Assembly (NCBI GenBank): GCA_002393735.1
Contig: DGTK01000013.1
Location: 142,215-206,214 of the forward strand
Length of the DNA stretch: 64,000 nucleotides
Reading direction: 5' to 3'
DNA from: Lachnospiraceae bacterium UBA4338
GTDB taxonomy: Bacteria > Bacillota > Clostridia > Lachnospirales > Lachnospiraceae
Each line of letters starts with the position of its first letter. The first letter of the stretch is position 1. This document shows positions 7,738 to 18,153 of this stretch, piece after piece. The notes beneath the pieces are model-generated. The model was not told where the DNA came from. It ran no database searches and saw nothing but the letters and a program-made list of their open reading frames with translations. The translations under genes and the position numbers were made by a program.

Positions 7738-10095
7738 CTACTTAAGTCTGATATCCGTAAGTGCACACATATCACCGCTAAGAGCAACATATATCTGTTT
7801 CTTATCATCATCTGTCTCAGTAGTATTGGAAATAGCAATTCCAAGATTCTCTGTGAATATTATAATCTTTCCAGCCTTACGTTCCACAGTAACTTCACAT
7901 TCCAGGCCCTGTTTATTAACTGTTTTCCAGTAATCCCAGTCTTTAAAGGTTTCTTTCTTTTTAACGCTGAACTTATTTACAACATTCTCATTATTCTCTT
8001 CTATTTCACCATTAAGTTTTATCGCTGCATACTCAGTGTAGTCTTTGCCATTAACTTTACCATCTTCAGATGAATATAAAATAATATATGGACAGTTCCA
8101 CACAAGGTTAGCATCCGGAAGAGTCTGAGTATGGAACTTAATGCCTGTTCTTCTTCCCACGGCAATTCCTGAAGTATATGCAGAACGTTTTCTTTCAATC
8201 TGAATATTCGGAATATCCGATTCCATCCTGTCCGTAAATAACATTACAGGAGAAATTGTCTCTATGTCTCCTTCTTTGAAAACTTTCTCAGTATTCGTTA
8301 CTGTAATATTATCAAGCCTGCAGTTTTCACCGGTCAAAGCAAGACATATATTATTATATCCACCGGATAAAGCTATTATTACTTCCTTGGATCCTTCATA
8401 GGATGTCAGCATTAATCTGATATGATTCTCATATCTTCCTGCGGTAACAATATATTTCTCTTCGCTCTCAGACTTAATATCAGGATAAGAGATTTCCCTG
8501 TCTTCCCTTGCTGTTGTAAGTACAGTAGGTGAATCAAACCAGCTTTCCGCATATTCCACATAGCCATATGCTTTTATAGCCTTTGCATCAGAATGAACTC
8601 TTTTATCATATGAATCAAAGATTACTAAAGAAGGAGAACTGAATCCTTCATTATTCTCATTTGCGATGCTGTAATCAAAAGTTATTTTAATCTCTTTATT
8701 ATCAATTGGAATACCCTTTGTTACACCGGTCTTATATCCTTCACTTACAATTGTGGTTTCAACCACATTTGATTCATCATCAATTTGTTCCTTACTGTCA
8801 TGATCAATAATCTTAACCATAAGGGATGCATAATCAGGATCAAACTGGGTTCCTGCATTTTTAATAAGTGCCTCTCTGACTGCAAATGCAGGGATGGCTT
8901 CTCTGTCCCGTCTTCTGCTGCTCATGGTAACATAGGCATCTGCAACTGTTACGATTCTTGCTATTTCAGGAATTTCTTCACCCTTAAGCCCTGACGGATA
9001 TCCGGTACCGTCATAATGCTCATGTGTATAATGAACACCTTCGCTAAGATAAGGATACTCCGTAATATTCTTTAATATCTCACCACCAATAACAGGTTTT
9101 TGCTTAATTATGCTATATTCCTCTTCAGTATAGCTTCCGATTTTGTTTGCTACACTGTCTGGAATACCAAGTAAACCTACATCGTGAAGAAGGCCTGCAT
9201 AAAATGCTTCTTCACATATCTCCTCACTCTTTCCTGCCATCTCGGCGAGTCTTTTGGCATAACTGGCCACCTTGGCAGAATGACCTTCATTGTAAATATC
9301 TTTTTTCTCAATAGCTTTAACAAATGCCATTGCTGTCTGACTGAACAGCCTTTCCATACTTTCCTTGCCTGCATGGAGATCCTCCACCTCAAGTTTATGT
9401 CTTTCCTGCAGTCTCTCATTAATATCAAGATAGGTAAAGAGATAGAGAAATAATGAAACCATAGCCAGCGAAATATTTATAAGTGAAATACCATAAACCT
9501 TTAGCTGAATAATGGCACAAATAACAGGTACGAGAAGATACAGGTTAAGTGAAATAAAAATAATTTTACTGAAATGCTTTCGGTAAATCAGCACAACTAT
9601 ATACTGAATAAGCGTAAGCGCAATACTTAAAACAGTAAGCATAAAGAATCCACTTTCCCTGTGATACTTATTATTCATATCAATACTGTAAAAGAATTTG
9701 AAATGAATATTCGATATGTTCAGCACCATAGTTATAATACTTAATATCTGAACTATCTTAAGCCCCATTGGAGGTTCCTTAAGTCCACCTTCATGAGTCA
9801 GCAAATCTGACAGATAACAGTTAAATCCAAGTATCATCCCGGTTGTAAGGAAAAATACTGCGAAATTACTCACTCTCACCATAATATATCCCATCTGGGT
9901 AAGATCACCGGAATAAATATAAGCATATCTGTCAAACCACAGCAGGAAAAATCCCACAAGTTCCATCACAATAAGAATGGTTTTTCTGGAAGATGTTAAG
10001 AACCTGGTCATGGCCAGCATTATGGTCATTGCCATACATGCGCCGCATACAAGCAGCATCAGATTCAGTTGATAATTTCTTATGAAATCAATCAT
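7738..10095 (-). CDS. Membrane HD-GYP protein with duplicated C-terminal beta domain
   Basis: Predicted cyclic-di-GMP phosphodiesterase. Residues 1-220 hold about seven hydrophobic helices, a probable sensor. A short coiled region leads into an HD-GYP domain (about residues 240-430) with HDVG near residue 303 and HEHYDGTGYP near residue 357. The Lys that usually follows HDxG is Leu here, and the first of the two His in HHE is shifted (HTHEH), so the metal site should be checked. The last 330 residues are unusual for the family: beta-rich, with two related endings, LALTGENCRLDNITV near residue 590 and VALSGDMCALTDIRL at the extreme C-terminus, suggesting a tandem ligand-binding domain. At 785 residues it is much longer than a plain membrane HD-GYP protein. 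The next gene upstream on the strand starts only 18 bp away. Confidence 0.85.
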   Translation of the reverse strand: MIDFIRNYQLNLMLLVCGACMAMTIMLAMTRFLTSSRKTILIVMELVGFFLLWFDRYAYIYSGDLTQMGYIMVRVSNFAVFFLTTGMILGFNCYLSDLLTHEGGLKEPPMGLKIVQILSIITMVLNISNIHFKFFYSIDMNNKYHRESGFFMLTVLSIALTLIQYIVVLIYRKHFSKIIFISLNLYLLVPVICAIIQLKVYGISLINISLAMVSLFLYLFTYLDINERLQERHKLEVEDLHAGKESMERLFSQTAMAFVKAIEKKDIYNEGHSAKVASYAKRLAEMAGKSEEICEEAFYAGLLHDVGLLGIPDSVANKIGSYTEEEYSIIKQKPVIGGEILKNITEYPYLSEGVHYTHEHYDGTGYPSGLKGEEIPEIARIVTVADAYVTMSSRRRDREAIPAFAVREALIKNAGTQFDPDYASLMVKIIDHDSKEQIDDESNVVETTIVSEGYKTGVTKGIPIDNKEIKITFDYSIANENNEGFSSPSLVIFDSYDKRVHSDAKAIKAYGYVEYAESWFDSPTVLTTAREDREISYPDIKSESEEKYIVTAGRYENHIRLMLTSYEGSKEVIIALSGGYNNICLALTGENCRLDNITVTNTEKVFKEGDIETISPVMLFTDRMESDIPNIQIERKRSAYTSGIAVGRRTGIKFHTQTLPDANLVWNCPYIILYSSEDGKVNGKDYTEYAAIKLNGEIEENNENVVNKFSVKKKETFKDWDYWKTVNKQGLECEVTVERKAGKIIIFTENLGIAISNTTETDDDKKQIYVALSGDMCALTDIRLK

Positions 10096-10112
10096 TTATG
10101 TTTCTCCAAAAC

Positions 10113-11426
10113 TTAATCTTTAATCTCATCAGGCAGGTGCTTCGATATAATTCTCTCCAGTAATTTACCATCTACCGGCTTTGACAGATATCCATCATAT
10201 CCCAGATTGATATAATAATCCTCGCCCTTTAGGCCATCAGGAGAGATTGCATAAACAGGAATATCCTCATTCATATCCTTAATTTTCTCTACTACTTCTT
10301 CCGCATTGATTCCCTGCACCATGAAATCCACAAGTACAACATTATATCTTGTTCCTTTAAGAAGCTTAATGCATTCATCCAAACTGGAGGCTGTTGTCAC
10401 AAAGACTCTTGTAGGTTTTAGAAGTCCTGTCATTATATTAATACTGTCTCTGTTATCATCAAGCAGAAGAATATCTGCTTCAGGTGCAACGAACTCAGGC
10501 ATATAATCTTCCATGTACATGTCATCTCCAACATCCAGGAATGCGCCAATCGGAGTAGCATTGATAATTCTTTGCTTAACGGTAAATACGAACTCGGAGC
10601 CTTCACCATATACGCTGTTGCAGGTAAGTTCACCGCCAAGAAATTCTGCAAGTCTTTTACATACATCAAGACCCATGCCTACATTGATTATTTCTGAATC
10701 AACATCATTTTCAATCTCAGTATATTCATTAAAGATTTTATCTATATCTTCTTTCTTAATTCCAATACCTGTATCCTTAACAGATATTCTTAAGGTACAA
10801 TAATCTCCATCTCTTTCTGTCATTGAAACAGAAAAGCAGACAGAACCTTCATCCGTATATTTAACTGCATTCATTAAAAGATTAAGAGTAATTCTTTCAA
10901 TCTTTACAATATCACCATATAATCTGCCAGGTAACATTTCATCAAGATCAACATCCAGAATCAGTTCCTTCTCTGTACAGTTTTCTTTAACCTTACCAAG
11001 GGTTAACTGATCAAAATCTATGGTATCATACTCGCGTTCTGTCAGATATAATTTACCATTTTCAATTACAGACATATCCAGAAGGTCATCAACTATGCTG
11101 CCGAGGGAATCAGATGCTTTCTTAATGCCATCAGAATAAGCATTGATTGATACAAGATATTCTTTAGGAACATTCTTATTATCTTCTCTTATTATCATCT
11201 GATTTAATCCAACTATTGTATTAATTGGATTACGAAGTCTGGACGACATATTGGCAAAGAATCTTTCCTTGGCAAGTCTGGCCATCCTTGCTTCCTGTTT
11301 AGCCTTCATTAGTTCCTTGTTTTTCTTTTGAATTACAGCTCTGTCTAATATAAACCAGACTATAAAAGCCGTTAAAGCTATGGAAAAAAGATATATGATT
11401 ATTAATATGGCATGGGAAAAATTCAT
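10113..11426 (-). CDS. Hybrid sensor kinase-like protein lacking the phospho-acceptor His, with C-terminal receiver
   Basis: This 437-residue protein has one N-terminal membrane helix (about residues 7-30), a dimerisation helix, an HATPase domain and a receiver domain. The kinase H-box, normally NMSHE-RTP, reads NMSSRLRNP near residue 60, so the phospho-acceptor His is Ser. The ATP site looks preserved (LLMNAVKYTDEG, DTGIGIKKED, GMGLDVCKRLAEFLGG). The receiver (about residues 315-435) keeps its acidic pair (LLLDDN), the phosphorylatable Asp (VLVDFMVQG) and the Lys (LSKP). It probably cannot autophosphorylate in the usual way and may act as an ATP-dependent scaffold or phosphotransfer partner. 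I chose the ATG at 11426, which has GGAGG just upstream; an in-frame start at 11468 would overlap the preceding gene. It lies between two HD-GYP genes in one operon. Confidence 0.85.
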   Translation of the reverse strand: MNFSHAILIIIYLFSIALTAFIVWFILDRAVIQKKNKELMKAKQEARMARLAKERFFANMSSRLRNPINTIVGLNQMIIREDNKNVPKEYLVSINAYSDGIKKASDSLGSIVDDLLDMSVIENGKLYLTEREYDTIDFDQLTLGKVKENCTEKELILDVDLDEMLPGRLYGDIVKIERITLNLLMNAVKYTDEGSVCFSVSMTERDGDYCTLRISVKDTGIGIKKEDIDKIFNEYTEIENDVDSEIINVGMGLDVCKRLAEFLGGELTCNSVYGEGSEFVFTVKQRIINATPIGAFLDVGDDMYMEDYMPEFVAPEADILLLDDNRDSINIMTGLLKPTRVFVTTASSLDECIKLLKGTRYNVVLVDFMVQGINAEEVVEKIKDMNEDIPVYAISPDGLKGEDYYINLGYDGYLSKPVDGKLLERIISKHLPDEIKD

Positions 11427-11436
11427 TACTCCTCCT

Positions 11437-13572
11437 CTATGCATTCTGATTATACTTTTTAAGTACAACCTTAACTTCAGGAAGTGAATCCATTAAAACC
11501 TCAACGCACTTTGGATCAAACTGTGTTCCTGATCCTTCCTGTATTATTTTTAAAGCTTCATCCAGTGGAAATGCCGGCTTATATACTCTCTTGGATGTTA
11601 ATGCATCGAAGACATCGGCTACTGCCATTATTCTTGCAGAAAGTGGAATTGCCTCGCCATGAAGGCCTTCCGGATAACCTGTACCATCCCATCTTTCATG
11701 ATGATAACCCGCCATATTTCTGGCTTCCTTAAGATACGTGGAACCATCAACTGTGGCAATGGCTCTTTCTATAATCTTCCTGCCTTCGGTTGTATGACTC
11801 TGCATAATCTCATATTCGTTACCTTCAAAACGTCCCGGTTTATTGAGTATAGTATCGGAGACGGTGATTTTGCCCACGTCATGAAGAGGTGCGGATCTTA
11901 CAACATCTGACATAAATCTTGGAGTTAATTTCTCAGTATAATAACCCTTTCTCTTAAGGCCTTCTGCAATAATCTTTACATATGCTGCAGTTTTCTGAAC
12001 ATGAGCACCTGTATCTGAATCCCTGTTTTCTACCATGTCTGCCATGGTTACGATAAGACCATCCTGCATAGCAAGAGTTGATTCATTTAACTTCTTGATG
12101 CTTCTAAACTGTTCAGCCTGATCCGCTGTAAGTTTGCTTATTGAATTATATAATTTCTCAATCTCATCACCGGTCTTTATATCAATACTTCTGATTCTTT
12201 TAACATTCTTATCGATAAGTTTCTGTGAATTACCTGCATAGGAAAAGTCTTCAATATACCTGGTTATGGACTTAATCGGGATTATAACATTCTGCTCCGT
12301 CATCCATGTTACAAGTGTGGTAATAACAATAAAGAATCCCACGAAAATGGACATCATTTCTACCACGAAATCAACGACCATATTCTTTAGGGCATTAAGA
12401 TTCATGCTTACACTTGCATAGCATACGCATTTACCGGTGGCATCATATACAGGTTCAAAGGATACAATATAGAAAGTATCCCCGTAATATGCTGTCGAAG
12501 GCGCAATCTTCTTACCTGCTAAAAGCAGGTCTCTGTTGGTGCCCATTATACTGTCATAGGATATTATGTCACCAACTTTGTTCTGGCTTTTGCCTTCATT
12601 GTCAAGGTCATATAAAACCTGGCATCCGCTCTCTTTCGGAATAAAAACTGTAATATAATCAACATCAGTTGAACTCTTCAGTATTCCGTTTAAGAATACC
12701 CTGGTCTTGTAATAATCATCTGTTATTCCCTTATTTTCAAGCATAGGTGTAATGCTTTCAGGGTTGATTGTTCTGGCAACTGCCTCTCCTATACCTTTGG
12801 CAATTCGTGAATGTTCTTCAATAAAGGTCTTTCTGTATACAGCTAAAGAGATAACAAGAAAGGCCGCTGCTACTAAAGCAAAAGAAATGCTTAATGCTGC
12901 TATTAATTTATTTTTAAGTGATCTCCTGGTAGAGAACGGATCGTTGATTCTGCTGATTTCATTAGCAACTCTCTGATCCTGTTTCCAGCCGATGAAACTG
13001 AAATACGGAATAACCCTGTCCGGAAGCAAAAACATTATTGCCAAAGAAAGGAATACTGTTATGGCCTTATCCGGGAAATTAGTAATAATATTGGCAAGAA
13101 AATGTGATACTGTTTTACCTAAGAATCCAAGTGACGAAAGGGAATCTGATAATGACTGGCTTATATATGGAAGGTCATCCAAAAACCATGAAGTAAGTGC
13201 TCCGAAGAAACCACCCACGACTGAAAAAACAATAATTGAGAATACAACTCCAAGAGGTTTTCTAAACCATCTTTTCTTACCCATATATGCTGCAATAACA
13301 GCTATGAATACATTAATATATACATAGTAAATGGATGTCGGATCGTTGATGGTAATAACCATGTTGGTTGCAAGTCCGACTATAACACCCGGCAGATATC
13401 CTCCAAGAGCGGCCACAGTAATTGTTCCAACTGTATCAAGGAACATTGGAAGACCGAATGCATTAACAATGGCATTTAATGACAAATTCAGCAATATACC
13501 TGCTACACACAGAAGTAACGCCCTTATATTTCTTTTTGCGGGATTTAAAACTGAGTTATCCAAACCCCTCAT
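11437..13572 (-). CDS. Membrane HD-GYP phosphodiesterase with extracytoplasmic sensor
   Basis: This protein of about 711 residues begins with some six hydrophobic helices (residues 20-200) that resemble small-molecule carrier or ECF S-component-like membrane bundles. A further helix (about 225-245), an extracytoplasmic sensory loop of about 150 residues (Cache-like by position), another helix (about 395-420) and a HAMP-like linker follow. The C-terminal HD-GYP domain (about 505-710) has intact motifs: PLHDVGKITVSD near residue 564 and HHERWDGTGYPEGLHGEAI. It should hydrolyse cyclic-di-GMP. The ATG at 13572 follows GGAGGT by four bases; the ATG four codons earlier overlaps that site. It heads a three-gene run with the hybrid kinase-like gene and the second HD-GYP gene, so turnover enzymes and a receiver protein are co-expressed. 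Confidence 0.9.
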   Translation of the reverse strand: MRGLDNSVLNPAKRNIRALLLCVAGILLNLSLNAIVNAFGLPMFLDTVGTITVAALGGYLPGVIVGLATNMVITINDPTSIYYVYINVFIAVIAAYMGKKRWFRKPLGVVFSIIVFSVVGGFFGALTSWFLDDLPYISQSLSDSLSSLGFLGKTVSHFLANIITNFPDKAITVFLSLAIMFLLPDRVIPYFSFIGWKQDQRVANEISRINDPFSTRRSLKNKLIAALSISFALVAAAFLVISLAVYRKTFIEEHSRIAKGIGEAVARTINPESITPMLENKGITDDYYKTRVFLNGILKSSTDVDYITVFIPKESGCQVLYDLDNEGKSQNKVGDIISYDSIMGTNRDLLLAGKKIAPSTAYYGDTFYIVSFEPVYDATGKCVCYASVSMNLNALKNMVVDFVVEMMSIFVGFFIVITTLVTWMTEQNVIIPIKSITRYIEDFSYAGNSQKLIDKNVKRIRSIDIKTGDEIEKLYNSISKLTADQAEQFRSIKKLNESTLAMQDGLIVTMADMVENRDSDTGAHVQKTAAYVKIIAEGLKRKGYYTEKLTPRFMSDVVRSAPLHDVGKITVSDTILNKPGRFEGNEYEIMQSHTTEGRKIIERAIATVDGSTYLKEARNMAGYHHERWDGTGYPEGLHGEAIPLSARIMAVADVFDALTSKRVYKPAFPLDEALKIIQEGSGTQFDPKCVEVLMDSLPEVKVVLKKYNQNA

Positions 13573-13685
13573 ATGCACCTCCATCAGACATCAAAACAAG
13601 CTGATTCAAAACACAATACAACAAAATATTATACCATATCCGCAGACTAACCGTCAAAAAATAACGTAAAGACATAAACATTAAG

Positions 13686-13709
13686 AAAAGCCTGTAAATA
13701 CAGGCTTTT
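13686..13709 (-). terminator. Intrinsic terminator after dapL
   Basis: An AAAAGCCTGTA hairpin with a tiny loop is followed on the minus strand by a T run. It lies 20 bp beyond the dapL stop and probably ends the long glnN-to-dapL transcript. Confidence 0.85.
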
Positions 13710-13729
13710 TTAAGCATTTTATTCCTTGA

Positions 13730-14914
13730 CTATTTTAATAATTCATATATTCTTCTTGCTGCTTCCTTTGTATCCTCGTTACTTCCAAACATCGAGAATC
13801 TGAAATATCCTTCGCCGCAGGCACCAAAGCCTTCACCCGGAGTTCCTACAACCTGGATTTCAGTTAAGAGATAATCAAAGAATTCCCAGCTTCCCATGCC
13901 ATTTGGACATTTCATCCAGATATATGGTGAATTCTTACCACCACAATACCAGATGCCCAGTTTATCAAGGACTTCCATAAGATATGTGGCATTATTTTTA
14001 TAGATATTGATATTGTCATGTATCTGTTTCTGACCAGCCTCGGTGAATACTGCCTCGCCACCTTTCTGGATTATATATGAAACACCATTTGTCTTGGTTG
14101 TTCTGTTTCTAACCCACATTGCATTGAGATTCATTTCTGCTCTTACCAGGGTTTTTGGAATAATGGTATACCCAAGTCTCGTTCCCGTGAAGCCTGCTGT
14201 CTTGGATAATGAGCAGATTTCAATTGCACATTCTCTTGCTCCTTCAATTTCGAATATGCTGTGTGGAAGTGTATCATCTTCAATAAATGCTTCATAAGCC
14301 GCATCAAAGATTATTATGCTTCCATTTTTATTGGCATAATCAACCCATGCCTTAAGCTGCTCTTTATTATATACAGCACCTGTAGGATTATTAGGTGAGC
14401 AAAGATAAATAAGGTCTGCCTTAATGTCGTCCTTTGGGAGTGGAAGAAATCCATCATCGATTGAGGATGGAAGATGAATTATTTCTCTTCCTGCCATAAT
14501 GCTTGCATCCACATATGCAGGATATGCAGGCTCTATAATCAGCGCATTGGATGACTTATCAAATAAATCAAGAATATCTCCAAGTTCATCACTTGCGCCG
14601 CTTGAAACGAATACCTCATCGGCTTCAATATTTACATTTCTTTTATTGTAATATGCCGCAATTGTCTCTCTTAGAGACTGGGCACCAACCTCCGGCATAT
14701 AACCGTGGAATCTTTCCTTCACGCTCTGATCATCAACCGCCTCATGAAGCGCTTTTATAACCTCATTGCAAAGGGGCAGGGATACATCGCCGATACCCAG
14801 ACGAAGCAGTTTTTTGTCCGGATTCTCCTCTAAATATTTCTTAGTCTTCTTCGCTATGTTAAAGAACAGATAAGACTCTTTCAACTTAGCATAATTCATA
14901 TTAGGTGTTATCAT
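13730..14914 (-). CDS. dapL: LL-diaminopimelate aminotransferase
   Basis: A PLP-dependent class I/II aminotransferase that converts tetrahydrodipicolinate plus glutamate directly to LL-diaminopimelate, a shortcut for lysine and peptidoglycan synthesis. The 394-residue length, the N-terminal LRLGIGDVSLPL, the SPNNPTGAVY segment, the cofactor-lysine motif SLSKTAGFTGTRLGY near residue 235 and the RFSMFG near the C-terminus all match DapL rather than a general aspartate aminotransferase. AGGAGA precedes the ATG by eight bases. It is the last gene of the nitrogen run, 59 bp after carB. Its use of glutamate as amino donor fits the theme of the cluster. Confidence 0.93.
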   Translation of the reverse strand: MITPNMNYAKLKESYLFFNIAKKTKKYLEENPDKKLLRLGIGDVSLPLCNEVIKALHEAVDDQSVKERFHGYMPEVGAQSLRETIAAYYNKRNVNIEADEVFVSSGASDELGDILDLFDKSSNALIIEPAYPAYVDASIMAGREIIHLPSSIDDGFLPLPKDDIKADLIYLCSPNNPTGAVYNKEQLKAWVDYANKNGSIIIFDAAYEAFIEDDTLPHSIFEIEGARECAIEICSLSKTAGFTGTRLGYTIIPKTLVRAEMNLNAMWVRNRTTKTNGVSYIIQKGGEAVFTEAGQKQIHDNINIYKNNATYLMEVLDKLGIWYCGGKNSPYIWMKCPNGMGSWEFFDYLLTEIQVVGTPGEGFGACGEGYFRFSMFGSNEDTKEAARRIYELLK

Positions 14915-14973
14915 TTTAACTTTCTCCTCTTTCCTGCTAATGTATTTATTAAGTTCGTCTACAAATTATTCCT

Positions 14974-17900
14974 TTACGCATCAATTGTACTAATTCCCAT
15001 TGTCATCTCTTCAAGCACATCTAGAAGCATTCTGACTGTATCAAGGGAAGTCAGCATTGTAATATTATTCTGGGTTGCCTTAAGTCTGATCTTTGCGCCG
15101 TCACCATAATGGTTACCCGAAAGAATCGCTCTTGTATTAATGATATAACTTACGTAATCTGAATTAATGGCTTCTAAGATTTCATCGCTGCCTTCGCTTG
15201 GCTTATGAAGAATTCTGGTCTTTACATTATTGGCCTTAAGGAATTCTCCCGTAACAGTTGTGGCCTCAATATTGAATCCCATGTTGAAGAATCTTCTGAT
15301 AAGCGGAAGTGTCTCTTCCTTATCTTCATCGGCAACGCTGACAAGTACGGTACCGTAATTCTTCAGTTTAAGTCCAGATGCTATCATGGCTTTATATATT
15401 GCACGGTGAAGCTTATCATCATATCCGATTGCCTCACCTGTTGATTTCATTTCAGGAGAAAGATAAGCATCCATACCCTTCAACTTGGCAAATGAGAATG
15501 CAGGAACCTTAACATAGAATCTTTCCTTTTCTTTAGCATAAAGTTCTGTTATGCCCTGCTCTTTAAGGCTCTTTCCAAGCATTACCAAAGTAGCAATGTC
15601 TGCCAGCGAATATGATGTTGACTTGGATAAGAAAGGTACGGTTCTTGAAGAACGAGGATTAACTTCGATTATATATACCTCATCTTTTGAATCCACAATG
15701 AACTGAATATTATATAAACCAATAATTCCGATTCCAAGACCAAGCCTCCTGGTATAATCAAGAATCTTTTCCTTAACCTTATCACTAAGAGAATATGCAG
15801 GATAAACGCTGATGGAGTCACCGGAATGCACACCGGTTCTTTCAACAAGTTCCATGATACCCGGTACGAATACATCCCTTCCGTCACAGACTGCATCAAC
15901 CTCTACTTCCTTACCTCTTATATATCTGTCAACAAGTACAGGTTTGTCTTCATCTATCTCAACTGCTGTTCTTAAATATTTATATAATTCTTCTTCCTTG
16001 GCAACAATCTGCATTGCTCTTCCGCCAAGTACAAAGGATGGACGAACAAGTACAGGATATCCAATCTTTGCTGCAGTTTTAATGCCTTCTTCTATTGATG
16101 TAACAGCATAACCTTCAGGTTTTGGAATGTTAAGATCTGTAAGAAGTTTTTCAAACAGGTCTCTGTCTTCCGCCTTATCAATGGCTTCACAGTCTGTTCC
16201 GATAATCTTAACGCCTCTCTTTGCAAGAGGGTCTGCCAGGTTAATCGCAGTCTGACCGCCAAGTGTTGCAATAACGCCCATTGGCTTTTCAAGTTCAATT
16301 ATATTCATTACATCCTCTACACAGAGAGGTTCAAAATATAACTTGTCTGAACAGGTATAATCAGTAGATACCGTTTCAGGATTGTTATTAATAATTATTG
16401 CTTCATATCCTGACTTCTTAATGGTCATTACGGCATGTACTGTGGAATAATCGAATTCCACGCCCTGACCGATTCTGATTGGGCCTGAACCGAGTACGAT
16501 AATCTTCTTACTATCTGAGATTACTGATTCATTTTCTTCTTCATATGATGAATAGAAATATGGTATGTAACTGCTGAACTCAGATGCACAGGTATCAATC
16601 ATTTTATAAACAGGAGTGATATTATTCTTATGTCTTAAAGCATATATCTCTTCTTCTGACATATCCCATAAAACACCAATTTCCTTGTCGCAAAAGCCCA
16701 TCTTCTTGGCACTTCTTAAAATATCAATATCACCCTTATTGGCCTTGATTTCCTCTTCAGCTTCAACGATATTTCTTATCTTGCGAAGGAAGAAATTATC
16801 AATCTGTGTTAAGCTGTTTATTTCTTCCGGTGTAATGCCTCTTCTTAAAAGTTCTGCAACAGCATAGATTCTGTCATCCGTTCCTATCTGAATATATTCG
16901 CATAGTTCGGATGTTGCTTTCTCATCAAACTTGCCATTATGAAGGTGGAAAAGTCCTATCTCAAGAGACCTTACTGCCTTAAGCAGACTTTCCTCGAATG
17001 TTCTGCCGACGCTCATAACCTCACCGGTAGCCTTCATCTGAGTATTAAGCGAATTGTTGGCATCAGTAAACTTATCAAATGGGAAACGTGGCATCTTGGT
17101 TACAACGTAATCAAGTGCAGGTTCGAAAGACGCTGGGGTATTGGCAATTGCTATTTCATCCAATGTCATACCGACGGCGATTTTGGCAGAGACTCTTGCA
17201 ATCGGATATCCGCTGGCCTTTGATGCAAGGGCTGATGAACGGGATACTCTTGGGTTAACCTCGATTAAATAATATGCGAATGATTTAGGATCAAGTGCAA
17301 ACTGAACATTACATCCGCCTTCGATTTCAAGCGCTCTTATAACCTTAAGGGCGCTGTCTCTTAGCATCTGATATTCCTTATTACTTAAAGTCTGAGACGG
17401 GCATACAACGATGGAGTCGCCGGTATGAATACCCACAGGGTCTAAGTTCTCCATATTACAAATGGTGATGGCCGTATCGTTGGCATCTCTCATTACTTCA
17501 TATTCAATTTCCTTAAAGCCTTTTATACTCTTCTCAATAAGAACCTGTTTAACCGGTGATAAGGAAAGTGCATTCTTCATAAGGGGCAGGAATTCTTCTT
17601 CCGATTCGGCAAAACCACCGCCGGTTCCGCCTAAGGTAAAAGCAGGTCTTAATACAACCGGATAACCTATCTTTTCTACAACCTTAAGACCTTCTTCTAT
17701 TGAAGAAGCTATATCTGAAGGAAGCACAGGTTCACCAAGTTCCATACAAAGTTCCTTGAATAATTCCCTGTCTTCCGCTCTCTCTATACTTGTACTTTTT
17801 GTGCCAAGAAGTTTGGTATGGCACTCATTAAGTACACCTTTTTTCTCAAGCTGCATAGCAAGATTAAGACCGGTCTGACCACCGATACCCGGTAAGATGG

Positions 17901-18153
17901 CATCAGGTCTTTCCATACGGATTATTTTGGCAATATATTCCAGAGTCAGAGGCTCCATATAAACCTTATCTGCAATGGCAGTATCTGTCATGATAGTGGC
18001 AGGATTGGAATTGCAAAGTATTACTTCATAGCCTTCCTCTTTAAGTGCGAGGCAGGCCTGAGTTCCTGCATAATCAAATTCTGCTGCCTGACCGATAACT
18101 ATAGGACCTGAACCTATAACAAGTACTTTTTTAATCTCTGTATTCTTAGGCAT
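14974..18153 (-). CDS. carB: Carbamoyl-phosphate synthase large subunit
   Basis: Makes carbamoyl phosphate from bicarbonate, two ATP and ammonia delivered by CarA, for pyrimidine and arginine synthesis. It is 1059 residues, close to the usual 1070. Two ATP-grasp halves are visible, each opening with [15 protein letters not shown] motifs ([18 protein letters not shown] at residue 10 and [17 protein letters not shown] near residue 550), each with an [11 protein letters not shown] or [11 protein letters not shown] signature. The last 130 residues are the regulatory MGS-like domain. The first eight bases overlap the end of carA, so translation is coupled. There are no internal breaks. Confidence 0.97.
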   Translation of the reverse strand: MPKNTEIKKVLVIGSGPIVIGQAAEFDYAGTQACLALKEEGYEVILCNSNPATIMTDTAIADKVYMEPLTLEYIAKIIRMERPDAILPGIGGQTGLNLAMQLEKKGVLNECHTKLLGTKSTSIERAEDRELFKELCMELGEPVLPSDIASSIEEGLKVVEKIGYPVVLRPAFTLGGTGGGFAESEEEFLPLMKNALSLSPVKQVLIEKSIKGFKEIEYEVMRDANDTAITICNMENLDPVGIHTGDSIVVCPSQTLSNKEYQMLRDSALKVIRALEIEGGCNVQFALDPKSFAYYLIEVNPRVSRSSALASKASGYPIARVSAKIAVGMTLDEIAIANTPASFEPALDYVVTKMPRFPFDKFTDANNSLNTQMKATGEVMSVGRTFEESLLKAVRSLEIGLFHLHNGKFDEKATSELCEYIQIGTDDRIYAVAELLRRGITPEEINSLTQIDNFFLRKIRNIVEAEEEIKANKGDIDILRSAKKMGFCDKEIGVLWDMSEEEIYALRHKNNITPVYKMIDTCASEFSSYIPYFYSSYEEENESVISDSKKIIVLGSGPIRIGQGVEFDYSTVHAVMTIKKSGYEAIIINNNPETVSTDYTCSDKLYFEPLCVEDVMNIIELEKPMGVIATLGGQTAINLADPLAKRGVKIIGTDCEAIDKAEDRDLFEKLLTDLNIPKPEGYAVTSIEEGIKTAAKIGYPVLVRPSFVLGGRAMQIVAKEEELYKYLRTAVEIDEDKPVLVDRYIRGKEVEVDAVCDGRDVFVPGIMELVERTGVHSGDSISVYPAYSLSDKVKEKILDYTRRLGLGIGIIGLYNIQFIVDSKDEVYIIEVNPRSSRTVPFLSKSTSYSLADIATLVMLGKSLKEQGITELYAKEKERFYVKVPAFSFAKLKGMDAYLSPEMKSTGEAIGYDDKLHRAIYKAMIASGLKLKNYGTVLVSVADEDKEETLPLIRRFFNMGFNIEATTVTGEFLKANNVKTRILHKPSEGSDEILEAINSDYVSYIINTRAILSGNHYGDGAKIRLKATQNNITMLTSLDTVRMLLDVLEEMTMGISTIDA

